A stretch of DNA of 64,000 bases from Streptomyces sp. NBC_00539 (GTDB lineage Bacteria > Actinomycetota > Actinomycetes > Streptomycetales > Streptomycetaceae): the NCBI RefSeq assembly GCF_036346105.1, contig NZ_CP107811.1, forward strand, positions 6,405,501 to 6,469,500, read 5' to 3'. Below the pieces are notes generated by a model. The model saw only the letters and a program-made list of their open reading frames with translations. It was not told the DNA's origin and made no database searches. Positions 26,198-33,754 of the stretch are shown piece by piece. Numbering within the stretch: the stretch's first letter is position 1; every line of letters starts with the position of its first letter. Made by a program: the position numbers and the translations under genes.

Positions 26198-28987
26198 TTA
26201 CGCGATCGTGCCGAGGTGGGAGGTGATGGCGATGTCCGTTCCGGACGACGGGGTGTACTCGTTCCACTCGGCGATGAGTGCCCCCTTGGTTCCCGGCTGG
26301 AGGATCGGGATCGCGGCGGGTGACGGCGAGTGGGAGCGGCTCAGCATGCCGACGACGATCTGAGCGCGGTCCGTGTTGACCGCGACGACGGTCTGGGCCT
26401 CCTGGAGCCCGCGTTCGTCGGCCACGTCGATGACCACCGTCGCGCCGACGAGGAACCCGGCGGCCGACTCGACCCGGATGGTCACGGGACCCTGCGGGTC
26501 GGTGGGGTTCGGTTCCAGTGGCGTCGCACAGGTGGTGTACACGGCGTCCTCCAGCCGTACGGCGGAACGCCCCGGGTTGGCCGGCGGGATGCCGGGATAG
26601 TTGCGGTCGTCGTAGGCCGCCACCTCCTTGGCGATGCTCAGGTAGTACGGAGGGGGCTGGCTCGGCGGCGGATCCTCGTGGTGGAAGCCGCCCTCCACGA
26701 ACTTGACCCATTCCTGCTCCCAGCCCTTGCGGACCGTCAGGACGACCCGCGCGCAGCCGGCGCGCAGGAAGGCCTGCCGGTTGGCGTCCGCGTGCTGGAT
26801 CTGCCGGATGAAGTCCCAGCTCGGCGGCACGTCCCAGAAGTACGAGTACAGGAACGTGACCACGTTCTCCCACTCGATCGCCTGGTTGAGGAACCGGACG
26901 TCGGACTCGTGCCGGCGGAAGACGGCCCAGTCGGCCGCGCTCCAGCCGAGGGAATTCCCGTCGAACCCGATGCCGTGCTCCAGATCGACGCCCGCGGCGA
27001 CGAACAGCTTGACGACCTTCTCGGGCATGAAGTCGAAGCCGGGGCCGAGAAGGGCGCGCAGGACACCCTTCATGACCTCGTCGCTCTCCTCACGGCGGAG
27101 CGTGAGCGTGTCGACGCTGTTGATCTTCTCCTCAAGCGCGGAGATCCGTGCGGCCACGTCCTGCTGCTGCGAGTAGTACTGGTTCTGCGCGGCGTCACGC
27201 AGGGCGTTCCAGACGGCGGCCTGCCACTTCTCCCGGACGCGGGTGTTCACCTGTGTCTCGCCCGGCGCCGGCTCCGCGCCGACGGGGATCTCCTCCACCT
27301 GCGCCACCACCTTGAGGGAGGTGTGGCGGTTGTACCCCAGGCGGAAGGAGATGGGCACCTTGCCGGTCGCGTGCAGCTGGAAGCCGCCCCACTGCGGAAG
27401 GGTCAGCTCGACGGGTCCGTGGCTGCCGTACGCCTCGGTCATCTGGTACGAGGAGCCCAGCACCTCCAGGTGGTACTTGTACTCGTTGCCGGTCCGGCTC
27501 GCCGAGTCGAACCAGAGGTTCAGGGTCTTGATCCGGTAGCCGTCGGGGATCTCCAGCGGGTCGGGCGTGAAGATCCGGCTCTCGTCGGAGTCGGGTGCGT
27601 CCACGCTGAACTGCGGTGGCGTCGGCGGCTGGGGCGGATCGGGCACCACTGCCCCGTAGCGCTCGCCCAGGACCAGGTGGTGCGGCTGCGTTTCGTGCTG
27701 CTCCGTGAGGATCTTGTCGGTGATCTCGGAGTGCGGGACGTCGAACCGGAACGGGCCGATCTGCTTCCTGAGGGCCTCGAGCTCCTTGTACGACTTGCGC
27801 AGCGCGGCCCCCGGTTCCGCCACCACGAGGTCGTAGGTCAACCGCAGGCCGTAGCGGTACAGCCGGACGCGCCATTTCCGCATCAGGCTGAAATAGTCGA
27901 TCCTCACCGCGTCGGTCTGGCTGGGGTTGCGCAGCGTGCGGGTGGAGGCCTCGGAGCTGCCGGTGACGGTGGTGGTGGAGATCGTGACCTTGTGTTCCTG
28001 CTTCGCGCGCGAGGACGCCTTCTTGGTGAGTTCGGTGGCGTGCTTCGTGCTTTCCGTCGCCGAGTGGGACGTGGAGTCCTGGGCGGTGAAACTGGAGCTG
28101 GCCGAACCGGAGATGACGGGGATGCCGCCGCGCACGGTGCCGGTGACGTTGAACTGGTTGGAGTGCTGCGCCTGGGAGGAGGCCGATTGGGCGAGCTCCG
28201 TGTTGTCCGTGACTCCGGTCTCGCTGGTGTTCTCCAGCGAGTCGGTCACGATGGAACTGAACTCCTTGGTCTGCACCGACCATTCCTTGTGCGTGACGGC
28301 GGTCTCCTCCAGCGGGGCGAGGGGAATGGTCGCGATGAGCTCGCCCCGCTCCAGGCCGGCGGGGGCCATCTCCATGCGCTCCAGGTTGATCCAGCCGATG
28401 TTCGGCGCGACCGAGTTGGCTTCGAGGGACCTGGTCGCCCCCACTGCGGCGCGCAAGGCCAGTTCGGATTGCGCCGGGTCCGCGTCCGGTGCCGAGGCGG
28501 CGGCCCGCCGAACCTCGATGAGGGCGTTTCCGACCGCTGTGAGGGCTGCCACCGGCACCGCCGTGAAAGCGCTCGCCGGGGCGGTGGTGGCGGGATCCGC
28601 GGCCGGCCCGCCGGCAGCCCGCAGGGCCGCGTTCCCCGCGCCGAGCAGGTCGAAGACCTCGTCCGGCACCGGTTGCGTCTGACCCTCACCCGTGCGGGCG
28701 CCGGCCGCTTCCGCACCCTGCAACCGGGACCGGACCGCTTCCAGTTCCTCGCCGGAGAGAGCCAGCCGGCGGACGAAGGCGGACTTCAACAGGGCCTGCC
28801 CGGTGGGTGGCGGCGGGGCTTCCAGCTGGACCAGGGTCGCCTTGAGCATCTCCCTGGTGGAGTTGGTCAGGACGGGAGGTGGGGTGGCGGGCGGAAAGGG
28901 AGGGTACGGCGCCCCGGCGGCGGACGCCGCGCCGGCGCCGGAAAGACCGCTCGACGCGGGCACTTCCCTTGATTCGGTTCCGCCCAT
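26198..28987 (-). CDS. Large unknown protein (929 aa), possible structural or effector component
   Basis: The ATG at 28987 has a GGGG site about 5 bases upstream; an upstream in-frame start at 29077 is disfavoured. There is no signal peptide. Residues ~1-210 are helical and Pro/Ala-rich. A Ser/Thr/Glu-rich stretch (~255-370, with alternating Ser, Thr, Asn and Gln) follows, then YFSLMRKWRVRLYRYGLRLTYD and long segments of mixed alpha/beta character. It is encoded in one operon with the 411-aa protein. The long Ser/Thr-rich amphipathic part resembles those of pore-forming or fibre proteins, but that is impression only. I recognise no enzyme motif. Confidence 0.65.
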   Translation of the reverse strand: MGGTESREVPASSGLSGAGAASAAGAPYPPFPPATPPPVLTNSTREMLKATLVQLEAPPPPTGQALLKSAFVRRLALSGEELEAVRSRLQGAEAAGARTGEGQTQPVPDEVFDLLGAGNAALRAAGGPAADPATTAPASAFTAVPVAALTAVGNALIEVRRAAASAPDADPAQSELALRAAVGATRSLEANSVAPNIGWINLERMEMAPAGLERGELIATIPLAPLEETAVTHKEWSVQTKEFSSIVTDSLENTSETGVTDNTELAQSASSQAQHSNQFNVTGTVRGGIPVISGSASSSFTAQDSTSHSATESTKHATELTKKASSRAKQEHKVTISTTTVTGSSEASTRTLRNPSQTDAVRIDYFSLMRKWRVRLYRYGLRLTYDLVVAEPGAALRKSYKELEALRKQIGPFRFDVPHSEITDKILTEQHETQPHHLVLGERYGAVVPDPPQPPTPPQFSVDAPDSDESRIFTPDPLEIPDGYRIKTLNLWFDSASRTGNEYKYHLEVLGSSYQMTEAYGSHGPVELTLPQWGGFQLHATGKVPISFRLGYNRHTSLKVVAQVEEIPVGAEPAPGETQVNTRVREKWQAAVWNALRDAAQNQYYSQQQDVAARISALEEKINSVDTLTLRREESDEVMKGVLRALLGPGFDFMPEKVVKLFVAAGVDLEHGIGFDGNSLGWSAADWAVFRRHESDVRFLNQAIEWENVVTFLYSYFWDVPPSWDFIRQIQHADANRQAFLRAGCARVVLTVRKGWEQEWVKFVEGGFHHEDPPPSQPPPYYLSIAKEVAAYDDRNYPGIPPANPGRSAVRLEDAVYTTCATPLEPNPTDPQGPVTIRVESAAGFLVGATVVIDVADERGLQEAQTVVAVNTDRAQIVVGMLSRSHSPSPAAIPILQPGTKGALIAEWNEYTPSSGTDIAITSHLGTIA

Positions 28988-29027
28988 CGTTCCCCACCCC
29001 TTTTCGGAACGTCTCCCGCTCCTCAAG

Positions 29028-29208
29028 TTACTGCAAAAGAAAGGGAAATAACCAGGGTGATTTTTCGACGCCACCAATTAACCGCTTATCCGATAATGGA
29101 ATGATGAATTGAATCGGATGATGACTTCCACGCCGCGGGCGGGAGTTGTGGTGGCCAAGGCCTTGGTGCCGGGCGGCCGAAACTCGTGCCGCCGCACGTG
29201 GGGCTGCG
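29028..29208. promoter_or_regulatory. AT-rich upstream region of the 929-aa gene with a wide dyad
   Basis: The stretch 29028-29125 is the most AT-rich in this part of the window. It holds an inverted pair ATCCGAT (29088-29094) and ATCGGAT (29113-29119) separated by 18 bases. It probably contains the promoter and a regulator site for the leftward operon. No clear -35/-10 pair can be chosen. Confidence 0.35.
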
Positions 29209-29688
29209 TCAGGAGGTCGCGGCGCGGAAGTGGGGGCACGGTACCTCTGCGGTGGCGACCGGAATGCGCATCCGGCGCAGGAGGTCACTCGTGCCGCGCA
29301 GGCGCGGGGTGCTGCGCCATGTCGTTCCCGGGTGGCGGGACCGTAGGTGGCACAGCGCCCTGATGCCGAGTCCGGCGGCGCGGAAGCGCTCCTCGATGTC
29401 GACGCTGGTGATCACCGATTCGGCGCAGGTGGAGCAGATCCGGTAGCGGATCTCGCCCACGACCTTGCGGACGTGTACGAGGAGCAGGCATTCCTCGCCG
29501 GTGGCGGGGCTCCTGCGGCCGCCGGGGGACAGGAACTCGATCTCGCGGTAGGCCAGGAGCTTGCGGCGCAGCCGGGCGGCGAACGATGCGCGGCGGGAGT
29601 GCCTGCCCCCGTGCGCCGGTAAGACGCCACGGGATGCGGGGGCCGAACGGAACAGGGTGCTCGTAGGGCGTGCGTGTTCTCCGGGCAT
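29209..29688 (-). CDS. Small hypothetical protein, weakly GNAT-like
   Basis: A 159-aa reading frame with Cys pairs and basic regions. The C-terminal half has ITSVDIEERFRAAGLGIRAL, where RAAGLG fits the R/QxxGxG/A acetyl-CoA loop of GNAT enzymes, but the rest of that fold is not evident. If the first ATG is used, codon 23 is TTA (29620-29622). No good ribosome site is seen, so the true start could be further downstream. It may be a real but poorly conserved gene. Confidence 0.4.
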   Translation of the reverse strand: MPGEHARPTSTLFRSAPASRGVLPAHGGRHSRRASFAARLRRKLLAYREIEFLSPGGRRSPATGEECLLLVHVRKVVGEIRYRICSTCAESVITSVDIEERFRAAGLGIRALCHLRSRHPGTTWRSTPRLRGTSDLLRRMRIPVATAEVPCPHFRAATS

Positions 29689-29809
29689 GCGGTTCGTGTG
29701 CCCGGGTGACGGCCCTTGACCCTCCCCGTCCGGGTGGTTCCCCGCTCCCGTGGGGTCGCCGGGTCCTCGCTCGCGGCGCGGGGAGGGCGTCAGGCCGTCT
29801 CGGACTCGT

Positions 29810-30271
29810 TCACCGGCGACGTCGGCTGCGGCGCACCAGCAGGAAGATCACCAAAGCCGCACCGGCCGCCAGCAACGGGGTGCGGTTCGCCCGTGCCATG
29901 CCCACGGCCTGGCGCCCCGTGTCGAGGAGCGGCTCGGGGGCCTTGTCCGCCGCCAGCCGGCCCGCGCGCACGGCGCCCTCCCGGAACTGCGCCGTCGCCT
30001 GGGCCGCCTTGTCCAGAACGGGGTCGGGCGTCTTGTCCTTCACCAGCCGTGCGGCCCGTTCGGCCTTCTCCCGGATCTGCTCGGAGACCACGGCGGCCTT
30101 CTCCGCGGCCTGCTCCTTCACCTGGGCTTTGACGTCGGCCTTGGCCGCCAACGCCTCGACGGTCTGCCCGAGCTCGTCGCGGGTGTGCTCGATCTGCTCG
30201 CGCAGTTCCTCGGGCGTGGGCGTGCCGATATTGGTGCGGGACTCGTCATTGGTGCGGGACTCGTCGGTCAT
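29810..30271 (-). CDS. DUF3618-type membrane-associated protein
   Basis: A 153-aa protein. The N-terminal TPEELREQIEHTRDELGQTVEAL motif is the DUF3618 signature. A long Lys/Ala/Glu-rich amphipathic helical region with coiled-coil character follows, then one C-terminal membrane helix (TPLLAAGAALVIFLLV) and a basic tail. Its ATG overlaps the stop of the upstream gene (ATGA). These pairs are common in actinobacteria and are probably linked to envelope stress; their function is not known. Confidence 0.8.
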   Translation of the reverse strand: MTDESRTNDESRTNIGTPTPEELREQIEHTRDELGQTVEALAAKADVKAQVKEQAAEKAAVVSEQIREKAERAARLVKDKTPDPVLDKAAQATAQFREGAVRAGRLAADKAPEPLLDTGRQAVGMARANRTPLLAAGAALVIFLLVRRSRRRR

Positions 30272-30681
30272 CGGTGTGCCTTCTCCTTGATCTCGGCCAC
30301 ATCGGCCTTGACGCTGTCGATGGTCTGCTCGGGCGCCGGCGTGCCGGCCTTCGCGATCTGCTTCTTCCCCGACAGCGCCATCCATGCGGCGATGGCGCCC
30401 AGCACCGCCGTGACGATGAGCGCTGCGGCCCACACGGGCAGCACCAGCGCGAGCGCGACGATGCACGTGGCCACGAGTGCCTGGGCGGCCAGCACTCCGA
30501 CCAGCCCCGCCGCTCCGAAGAGGCCGCCGCCCTTTCCGTAGCGCTTCCCCTTCTGTGTCATCTCCGCCCGGGCCAGCCGCATCTCCTCGCGGACCAGCTC
30601 GGAGATCTGCTGGGAGGCGCGCGAGACCAGCACGCCCACCGAATCGTCGGTGGCGCGGGCCTGCCGCTGCGTCGTGGTCAT
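30268..30681 (-). CDS. Phage holin superfamily-like (actinobacterial holin-X/DUF1469) membrane protein
   Basis: A 137-aa protein. An N-terminal helix (SRASQQISELVREEMRLARAEMTQKG) precedes two hydrophobic hairpin helices (about 54-110), which is the pattern of Phage_holin_3_6 proteins. Despite the family name, it is chromosomal and paired with the DUF3618 gene downstream, so it is more likely an envelope stress or membrane organisation protein than a lysis holin. Confidence 0.8.
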   Translation of the reverse strand: MTTTQRQARATDDSVGVLVSRASQQISELVREEMRLARAEMTQKGKRYGKGGGLFGAAGLVGVLAAQALVATCIVALALVLPVWAAALIVTAVLGAIAAWMALSGKKQIAKAGTPAPEQTIDSVKADVAEIKEKAHR

Positions 30682-31001
30682 TGCCAGGTCACCCTGCCTT
30701 CCCCATGGTGTGCGTACGGGCGGGCCGCCATGACGAAGACCCTCTTCGAGACGCTCCCGCCGTTGTCACCTCGCGGCTACCCCCAACCGGCGCGATCACC
30801 CGCGTGCGACCGGGTTTCGCCGCACTCCTCGACGCTCCGGCCGCGGCATGCACACATCAGCGGCACATGACAACGAGCGGGCGCAGGCCGAGGTGGGGTG
30901 CTTTCCCGACACTCTCGTGGCGGTGCGGGCCGGACGGGGCGATCGCGAGGCCATCATGTGAGCCGCCGGCAGGGGAGCCGGCGCACGACGAGGGGGGTTC
31001 C
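30682..31001. other. Intergenic region between divergent holin-like and HAF-repeat genes
   Basis: This 320-bp gap must hold the promoters of both flanking genes. No distinct -35/-10 pair, operator or RNA gene is evident; it is moderately less GC-rich near 30820-30870. Confidence 0.4.
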
Positions 31002-32144
31002 ATGGGTACGAGGAAGACGACCGTACGCACCGCGGTGGCCGGGGCGCTGCTCACCACGGTCGCCGTCGCGACCGCGACCGGGCCGGCCGCCGCGGCCGCT
31101 CCGGGTGGCGGTGCCCGCTGCACCCCGGGGATCACCGTCCTGCGGGCACTGCCCGGCCGCGACGGCGCCCAGACGCACAGCACGCAGGTGAACGGCATCG
31201 GTACGCGCGGCCTGACCGTGGGCGTCTCCCACGACAAGCCGGCCTACTGGCTCGGCACCGCCGTCCACGCCGTGCCGCTGCCCGCCGGAGCCACCGGGGG
31301 CAGCGTGGAGGCCGTCAACCGCTCGGGCCTGATGGTCGGCACGCTGACCACCGCCTCGGGCGCCAAGGCGTTCAGCTACCGGCCCGGCGCCGGCTCCGTC
31401 ACGCTGCTGCCCGGCGGGGAGAGCGCCACCGCCGTGAACGACGCCGGGCACATCGTCGGTGGCCGTCGCGACCGCGCCTCGGGAGCCGTCGTCGGCCTGG
31501 AATGGTCGGGCCGACTCCTGCGCCGGGAACTGGCCGTCCCCGCCGGGTACTCGATCGAGGCCGTCACCGGCATCGACAGCACGGGCCGGGTCATCGGCTA
31601 CGGCGCCGGCCCTTCCGGCGAGCCCTCGTACGACATCCACCCCGCCCTCGTCTGGTCCGCGAACCCGGCCGCCGCCCCCACCACGCTCCAGCCGGTGGGC
31701 GACGACTACGCGTACTACAGGGCGCAGGCGATCGACGAGTCGGGCCGGATCGCGGGCAGCTACTGGCACACCCGGAGCCTGGAGACCACTGCGCTCGTGT
31801 GGAGCGTCCCCTACGGGGATCCTGCGTACGTACCGAGCGTGCCCGGAACCAGCAACGACTCGTTCGAGGGCATCAGCCCCACGAGCGGCGTCCTCGTGGG
31901 TACGGCGTCCGCGTGGGACCCGACGCGGGAAGCCGCCGTCCAGGCGCTGTACTGGCCCGGCAGCGGCCCGGCCAAGACCCTGCCGGGTCTGGCGCCGAAC
32001 GGCTTCACCGCCGCGTACGCCGTCGCCGACGACGACCGGGTGGCCGGCGCCGCCGTCGACCGGGCGGGTGTGGTCCGTCCCGTGGTGTGGACCTGCGCCG
32101 GCAAGCAGGCCTACGTCCCGAACGCCCCTGCGGCTGCCCGGTAA
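31002..32144 (+). CDS. Secreted HAF-repeat beta-propeller-like protein
   Basis: A 380-aa exported protein. A signal peptide (TTVRTAVAGALLTTVAVATATG, cleavage after AAAA) precedes about six repeats of the HAF type: AVNRSGLMVGTL, AVNDAGHIVGGR, GIDSTGRVIGYG, AIDESGRIAGSY and AVADDDRVAGAA. Each is separated by W/Y-containing strands such as ALVWS. HAF repeats are found in actinobacterial extracellular proteins of unknown function. The ribosome site AGGGGGG lies 6 bases before the ATG. Confidence 0.75.
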   Translation: MGTRKTTVRTAVAGALLTTVAVATATGPAAAAAPGGGARCTPGITVLRALPGRDGAQTHSTQVNGIGTRGLTVGVSHDKPAYWLGTAVHAVPLPAGATGGSVEAVNRSGLMVGTLTTASGAKAFSYRPGAGSVTLLPGGESATAVNDAGHIVGGRRDRASGAVVGLEWSGRLLRRELAVPAGYSIEAVTGIDSTGRVIGYGAGPSGEPSYDIHPALVWSANPAAAPTTLQPVGDDYAYYRAQAIDESGRIAGSYWHTRSLETTALVWSVPYGDPAYVPSVPGTSNDSFEGISPTSGVLVGTASAWDPTREAAVQALYWPGSGPAKTLPGLAPNGFTAAYAVADDDRVAGAAVDRAGVVRPVVWTCAGKQAYVPNAPAAAR

Positions 32145-32602
32145 CCACTAGCGGCCCACGTGCACATGTGCACTGTGTGACACCTCCGTCGCCGAGCGTT
32201 GAGACGACGAAATCTTCACACGGTGAGAGTGGAGTGGATGACTCCCCTTGCGCCAGCGGGCGATATGCCGGAAATGAGCAAGGTAGTTGATCCCTTTATG
32301 CCCCACATGTGGCCCGAAAGGGGAGCGCCGTGCAGATGTGTTACTCGATCTTGTGAGGGGCGTGTGGTGATCCGCCGGGTGAATGGAAAAAGCTTCCTGC
32401 CGCGCGCCCGTCCCGCCCGCCCGAGAGCGTCAACGCGGTTCGCACCGTCACCCGTTGGCGTGCTTACATCGGCGCACCGCAGCGGTTTCGGAAGCGGCGT
32501 CCCACGCCGGCCGAGGCCCACGCGCAGGTGGTCGGACCGCCTTGTCGCGGTCTGCCCATACCCCCATCAAAAACACCTAAGACGAACGAAGGGTGCGCCC
32601 CC
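32145..32602 (+). promoter_or_regulatory. Upstream region of the bacteriocin-like locus with CACATGTG palindromes
   Basis: The 458 bp before the leader-peptide gene has no convincing gene. Two perfect palindromes share the core CACATGTG: GTGCACATGTGCAC (32160-32173) and CCACATGTGG (32303-32312). They may be operators. The stretch 32210-32400 is AT-richer than its surroundings and probably holds the promoter; I cannot fix -35/-10 boxes. Confidence 0.4.
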
Positions 32603-32821
32603 ATGCGTAACGACATCGAGACCCGCGAGATCGCCGACGACGAACTGGACGCCGTTTCCGGCGGTATCGCCCTCGGCGGCGGCCTCCTCGGCGGTGTGAC
32701 CGGCGACGTCCAGCACGTGCTGGGCACCGTGACCTCGCTCCAGACCGTCCACGGCGCGCTGGCCCTCCCGGGCCAGGTCGAGGGCATCGTCGGCGTCCGC
32801 GCGGGTGTCGCCGGTCTCTGA
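32603..32821 (+). CDS. Double-glycine leader peptide precursor (putative bacteriocin or signal peptide)
   Basis: A 72-aa precursor. Residues 1-21 (MRNDIETREIADDELDAVSGG) form an acidic leader ending in GG, the cleavage signal for C39-peptidase exporters, with the typical ELDAVSGG box. The predicted core is 51 residues, hydrophobic, with 13 Gly (several GxxxG patterns), no Cys, no Trp or Tyr and few Ser/Thr. It therefore cannot form lanthionine rings or disulfides. It stands directly upstream of a complete NHLM-type export set. Likely an unmodified or lightly modified class II-like bacteriocin or peptide signal. An AAGGG ribosome site lies ~10 bases before the ATG. Confidence 0.8.
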   Translation: MRNDIETREIADDELDAVSGGIALGGGLLGGVTGDVQHVLGTVTSLQTVHGALALPGQVEGIVGVRAGVAGL

Positions 32822-32843
32822 GCAGTCCGGTCCGGCGTGACCA

Positions 32844-32877
32844 GTGAACCCCGGAACGCATCCGTTCCGGGGTTCAC
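32844..32877 (+). terminator. Hairpin between precursor gene and export genes (partial terminator or stability element)
   Basis: A perfect 15-bp stem (32844-32858 with 32863-32877) with a CATC loop lies 22 bases past the precursor stop and 70 bases before the adaptor gene. With no T run after it, it may let some transcription through, giving much precursor mRNA and less exporter mRNA, or protect the short mRNA from decay. Confidence 0.75.
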
Positions 32878-32947
32878 CCCCGTGTGACGAAGAGTCACGA
32901 CGCCGGTCGAAGTGAGCCCGAGGCAGTCGAGGGAAGAGTCCGAGTCC

Positions 32948-33754
32948 GTGCAGTTCCGTCAAAAGGCGCTCTCGAAGCTGCAATCGCCCGAAGAGCTCGA
33001 TCTCCCGGTGCGCTTCGCCCGCCCGCAGGGCCGGCTCGTCCTGGCCGTCACGGTCGTCGTCATGGCGGCCGCCGCCACCTGGGGCTTCACCGGATCCGTG
33101 TCCTCCAAACTGAGCGCTCCCGGCATCCTCACCCGCGCCGAGGGCAGTTACCTGCTGCAGAGCCCCTTCGCCGGACAGGTCACCGCCGTCCACGCCAAGG
33201 AGGGCCAACTGCTGGCCCCCGGGGCGCCGCTGCTCCAGGTCAGTACCGAGCAAGGGGAGCGGACCGTACGCGCGGTTGCGGGAGGACGCGTCACCGCCCT
33301 GGTCGCAAGGGTCGGAGCCGTCGTCACGACCGGCGCCGACGTGGCGACCCTGGAACGCGTCAAGAACCCGGGCGACCCTCTGGTGGCGGTCCTGTACGTC
33401 CCCGCCGCAAGCGGCGCGGCCGTTCCCGTCGGCGCCACCGTCGACCTCACGGTCCAGTCGGTGCCGCAACAGCGCTACGGCGTGCTCCGCGGCCGCGTCA
33501 AGGAGGTCGGCCGTACCCCCCAGACCCCGGCGCAGATCGGCGGATTCCTCGGCGACGGCCGGCTCGCCGGGCAGTTCACCGCGCAGGGCAACCCCGTCCA
33601 GGTCCTCGTACAGCTCGAACGCACCACGCAGACCAGGTCCGGGTACCGGTGGTCCTCCGCCGACGGCCCCCCGTACGCCCTCGACTCCACCACACCGGTC
33701 ACCGGCGCCGTCCACCTCTCCGTGCAGCGCCCCGTCGATTGGCTGCTCCCGTGA
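32948..33754 (+). CDS. NHLM-type bacteriocin secretion protein (HlyD-like adaptor)
   Basis: A 268-aa periplasmic-adaptor-like protein. After the FRQKALSKLQSPEELDLPV opening typical of the NHLM HlyD family comes one membrane span (LVLAVTVVVMAAAATWGFTG), then a biotinyl/lipoyl-like domain (SPFAGQVTAVHAKEGQLLAPGAPLLQV; GGRVTALVARVGAVVTTGADV) and a beta-barrel. GTG 32948 is chosen because it follows AGGGAAGAG and starts at the conserved motif; GTG 32912 would add 12 residues but lacks a ribosome site. The stop overlaps the next start as GTGA. It should link the ABC exporter to the export path across the membrane. Confidence 0.85.
   Translation: MQFRQKALSKLQSPEELDLPVRFARPQGRLVLAVTVVVMAAAATWGFTGSVSSKLSAPGILTRAEGSYLLQSPFAGQVTAVHAKEGQLLAPGAPLLQVSTEQGERTVRAVAGGRVTALVARVGAVVTTGADVATLERVKNPGDPLVAVLYVPAASGAAVPVGATVDLTVQSVPQQRYGVLRGRVKEVGRTPQTPAQIGGFLGDGRLAGQFTAQGNPVQVLVQLERTTQTRSGYRWSSADGPPYALDSTTPVTGAVHLSVQRPVDWLLP

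Noticed and set aside
30268-30681. Prophage lysis holin
   Set aside because: No endolysin, tail or integrase nearby; pairing with a DUF3618 gene is typical of chromosomal actinobacterial loci.
32199-32699. 166-aa frame upstream of and overlapping the peptide gene
   Set aside because: Arg/Pro-rich, no ribosome site, overlaps the clearly better small precursor frame; treated as noncoding upstream region.
32603-32821. Lanthipeptide precursor
   Set aside because: The core has no Cys and no LanM/LanB/LanC gene is near, so lanthionine formation is impossible.
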